The position numbers and the translations under genes are program-made. A stretch of 14,156 bases of DNA from Chloroflexota bacterium (GTDB taxonomy: Bacteria > Chloroflexota > Dehalococcoidia > SAR202 > UBA11138), in assembly GCA_002710885.1 (NCBI GenBank), contig PAIW01000002.1, positions 1 to 14,156 of the forward strand. Direction: 5' to 3'. Shown here piece after piece: positions 14,069 to 14,156 of this stretch; position 1 is the first letter of the stretch, and each line of letters begins with the position of its first letter. The notes under the pieces are model-generated. The model did not search any database, was not told where the DNA came from, and worked only from the letters and a program-made list of their open reading frames with translations.

Positions 14069-14156
14069 CTAACTTACGGTCTCTCCGGTGAACAGGCCCA
14101 CCGAGTTACCATCTGGGTCGCTGAAAACGGCCGCAGAACCGACGCCAGGAATTTCC
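14069..14156 (-). CDS. Glyoxalase/VOC-family protein, C-terminal fragment
   Basis: Only the last 28 residues and the TAG stop are inside the window; the gene continues beyond the right edge. The visible part contains AAVFSDPDGNSVGLFTGE, the final strand motif of vicinal-oxygen-chelate (glyoxalase/bleomycin-resistance) domains, in which the DPDGN turn precedes the last strand. The residue that would be the metal-ligand glutamate is not obvious here (NSVGLF), so a catalytic role cannot be judged. It is co-oriented with the SRPBCC gene, 106 bases downstream. Confidence 0.72.
   Translation of the reverse strand, partial: EIPGVGSAAVFSDPDGNSVGLFTGETVS

Noticed and set aside
1..14156. Mobile element, CRISPR array, defence system or tRNA gene
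   Set aside because: No direct-repeat arrays, transposase or integrase frames, or cloverleaf-like sequences were found on reading. Every large frame is accounted for by core metabolic or translation-related genes or the one unknown protein.

Overview
This is a gene-dense bacterial chromosomal segment with moderate GC. The layout is 15 protein-coding genes, of which 13 are complete and two are cut by the window edges, in short same-strand blocks with very small gaps. I see no rRNA, tRNA, CRISPR array, insertion sequence, integrase or phage gene. The mix of genes (a 2-oxoacid dehydrogenase cluster carrying an AcoX protein, an RNase HII-YraN fusion, a DinB-family protein, an intracellular-type gamma-glutamyltransferase, SRPBCC and VOC proteins) would suit a Chloroflexota lineage such as the Dehalococcoidia/SAR202 group. 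That assignment is inference from gene content and was not tested by search.

Left end (1-2576). A minus-strand serine hydrolase of the phospholipase/carboxylesterase family runs off the left edge. It diverges from an unrecognised 245-residue protein (842-1579). That gene converges, 9 bases apart, on a minus-strand metallophosphoesterase whose real start is probably a TTG at 2323, just downstream of a good promoter. The stretch 2324-2576 holds divergent promoter candidates for the phosphoesterase and for tsaE.

Core housekeeping block (2577-7303). tsaE and tsaB overlap and supply two components of the tRNA t6A machinery; ndk (nucleoside diphosphate kinase) follows. rsfS (ribosomal silencing factor) lies on the minus strand, overlaps the end of ndk tail to tail, and has a near-consensus promoter placed so that its mRNA should be leaderless. 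Divergent from it is a three-gene run: mnmA (tRNA 2-thiouridylase), a DinB-family protein, and a single reading frame that fuses RNase HII to a YraN/UPF0102 nuclease-like domain. In that domain one expected acidic residue is glycine.

Metabolic block (7304-13501). A promoter with a perfect TATAAT precedes four plus-strand genes: E1 alpha, E1 beta and E2 of a thiamine-diphosphate/lipoate 2-oxoacid or acetoin dehydrogenase complex, then an AcoX-type ATP-NAD-kinase-like protein. The E2 carries two tandem peripheral subunit-binding domains where one is usual. No E3 (dihydrolipoamide dehydrogenase) gene is present here, so E3 must come from elsewhere. A gamma-glutamyltransferase-family protein without a signal peptide follows.

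Right end (13502-14156). A minus-strand SRPBCC/START-like protein ends two bases from the transferase. Upstream of it is the C-terminal tail of a glyoxalase/VOC protein that enters from the right edge, with a hairpin between the two.

Most of the window is ordinary core genome. The points most worth a second look are the RNase HII-YraN fusion with its altered active-site motif, the doubled binding domain in E2, the AcoX linkage, the probable leaderless rsfS transcript, and the unrecognised protein at 842-1579.
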